This document shows positions 52,227-52,358 of a stretch of DNA of 52,358 bases, in pieces. The notes under the pieces were generated by a model. It had not been told where the DNA came from and made no database searches. It worked only from the letters and a program-made list of their open reading frames with translations. Made by a program: the position numbers and the translations under genes. Position 1 is the stretch's first letter; each line of letters begins with the position of its first letter. The stretch covers positions 1 to 52,358 of the forward strand of contig JAFSNK010000011.1 in assembly GCA_017447445.1 (NCBI GenBank). Reading direction: 5' to 3'. This DNA comes from Clostridia bacterium (GTDB lineage Bacteria; Bacillota; Clostridia; Oscillospirales; CAG-382).

Positions 52227-52358
52227 CCCCATAGAGTAGACACTTGAAAAAACAAAAATTCAAGGACTACAATATGGGGGTTATTTTATGTCAAGGAGAA
52301 AGAACAAGAAATACAGCAAAGAATTAAGGCTTGAGGCAGTACAAGCATACTTGAATGG
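52227..52358 (+). mobile_element. left end of an IS3-like insertion sequence (partial)
   Basis: The AT-rich segment from about 52230 (AGAGTAGACACTTGAAAA) leads into a transposase start and is unlike the surrounding DNA. The exact terminus cannot be fixed without the right end. An inner inverted repeat (CTTGAA / TTCAAG) and an outer one (CCCCATA at 52227-52233 / TATGGGG at 52273-52279) form a nested hairpin that could hide the transposase ribosome binding site in read-through transcripts. Confidence 0.6.
52288..52358 (+). CDS. IS3-family transposase OrfA, partial (window edge)
   Basis: Only the first 23 codons or so are in the window. They read as a basic start followed by KKYSKELRLEAVQAYLNG, the beginning of the helix-turn-helix of IS3-family OrfA proteins (IS150 group style). 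The ATG at 52288 follows GGGGG at 52276-52280. The gene continues past the window end; OrfB, frameshift site and right inverted repeat are not visible. Confidence 0.75.
   Translation, partial: MSRRKNKKYSKELRLEAVQAYLN

Overview
The window reads as a chromosomal segment of a GC-rich, endospore-forming Firmicute of the class Clostridia, probably near Oscillospirales/Ruminococcaceae (inference from gene content and order, not from a database search). The supporting genes are polC together with dnaE, spoIIR, addAB rather than recBCD, non-mevalonate isoprenoid genes (dxr, ispG, ispE), the pyrH-frr-uppS-cdsA-dxr-rseP-ispG-polC order, a type IIa-sized murB beside whiA and dnaE, and AGGAGG-like ribosome binding sites. 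No rRNA, tRNA, CRISPR array or prophage was seen, and no gene-free stretch exceeds 300 bases.

Layout. 1-7930: DNA-repair operon uvrB - HD hydrolase - uvrA - radical SAM protein - DUF2344 partner, behind a good sigma-A promoter. 7931-9251: a predicted lipoprotein of unknown role with its own promoter. 9284-21193: the pyrH...polC cluster for UMP kinase, ribosome recycling, undecaprenyl-phosphate and phospholipid synthesis, intramembrane proteolysis, MEP isoprenoids and the replicative polymerase. It carries an extra M23 peptidase gene between pyrH and frr. 21202-25182: PHP phosphatase, Lrp regulator plus aminotransferase, ispE and spoIIR. 25190-32257: addB, addA and a small HIRAN-like gene.

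32258-36017 is the biotin and accessory region. bioY sits behind a promoter whose -35 box lies inside a BirA-type operator, and birA itself is about 2 kb away on the other strand. Between them is an unusually long sigma-70-family gene with less GC-biased codons, bracketed by two inverted copies of a hairpin repeat. 36085-38335: a cysteine-rich, possibly spore-associated protein, then a short Gfo/Idh/MocA oxidoreductase and a small membrane exporter-like protein on the minus strand. 38502-46339: murB, a shortened whiA, dnaE and a class A penicillin-binding protein. The rapZ and yvcK genes often found between murB and whiA are absent. 46454-48510: an ECF sigma factor and its probable membrane-anchored anti-sigma/sensor. 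48588-52091 (minus strand): a YfhO-family membrane protein and a MazF-like toxin with no adjacent antitoxin. 52227-52358: the left end of an IS3-like insertion sequence, cut off by the window edge.

How the genes fit together: most form tight operons with 1-30 base overlaps, covering repair (UvrAB, AddAB), replication (PolC, DnaE) and envelope growth (UppS, CdsA, MurB, PBP, isoprenoid enzymes). The best candidates for something unusual are the long sigma-like protein with its flanking inverted hairpins, the half-size WhiA, and the HIRAN-like gene coupled to addA.
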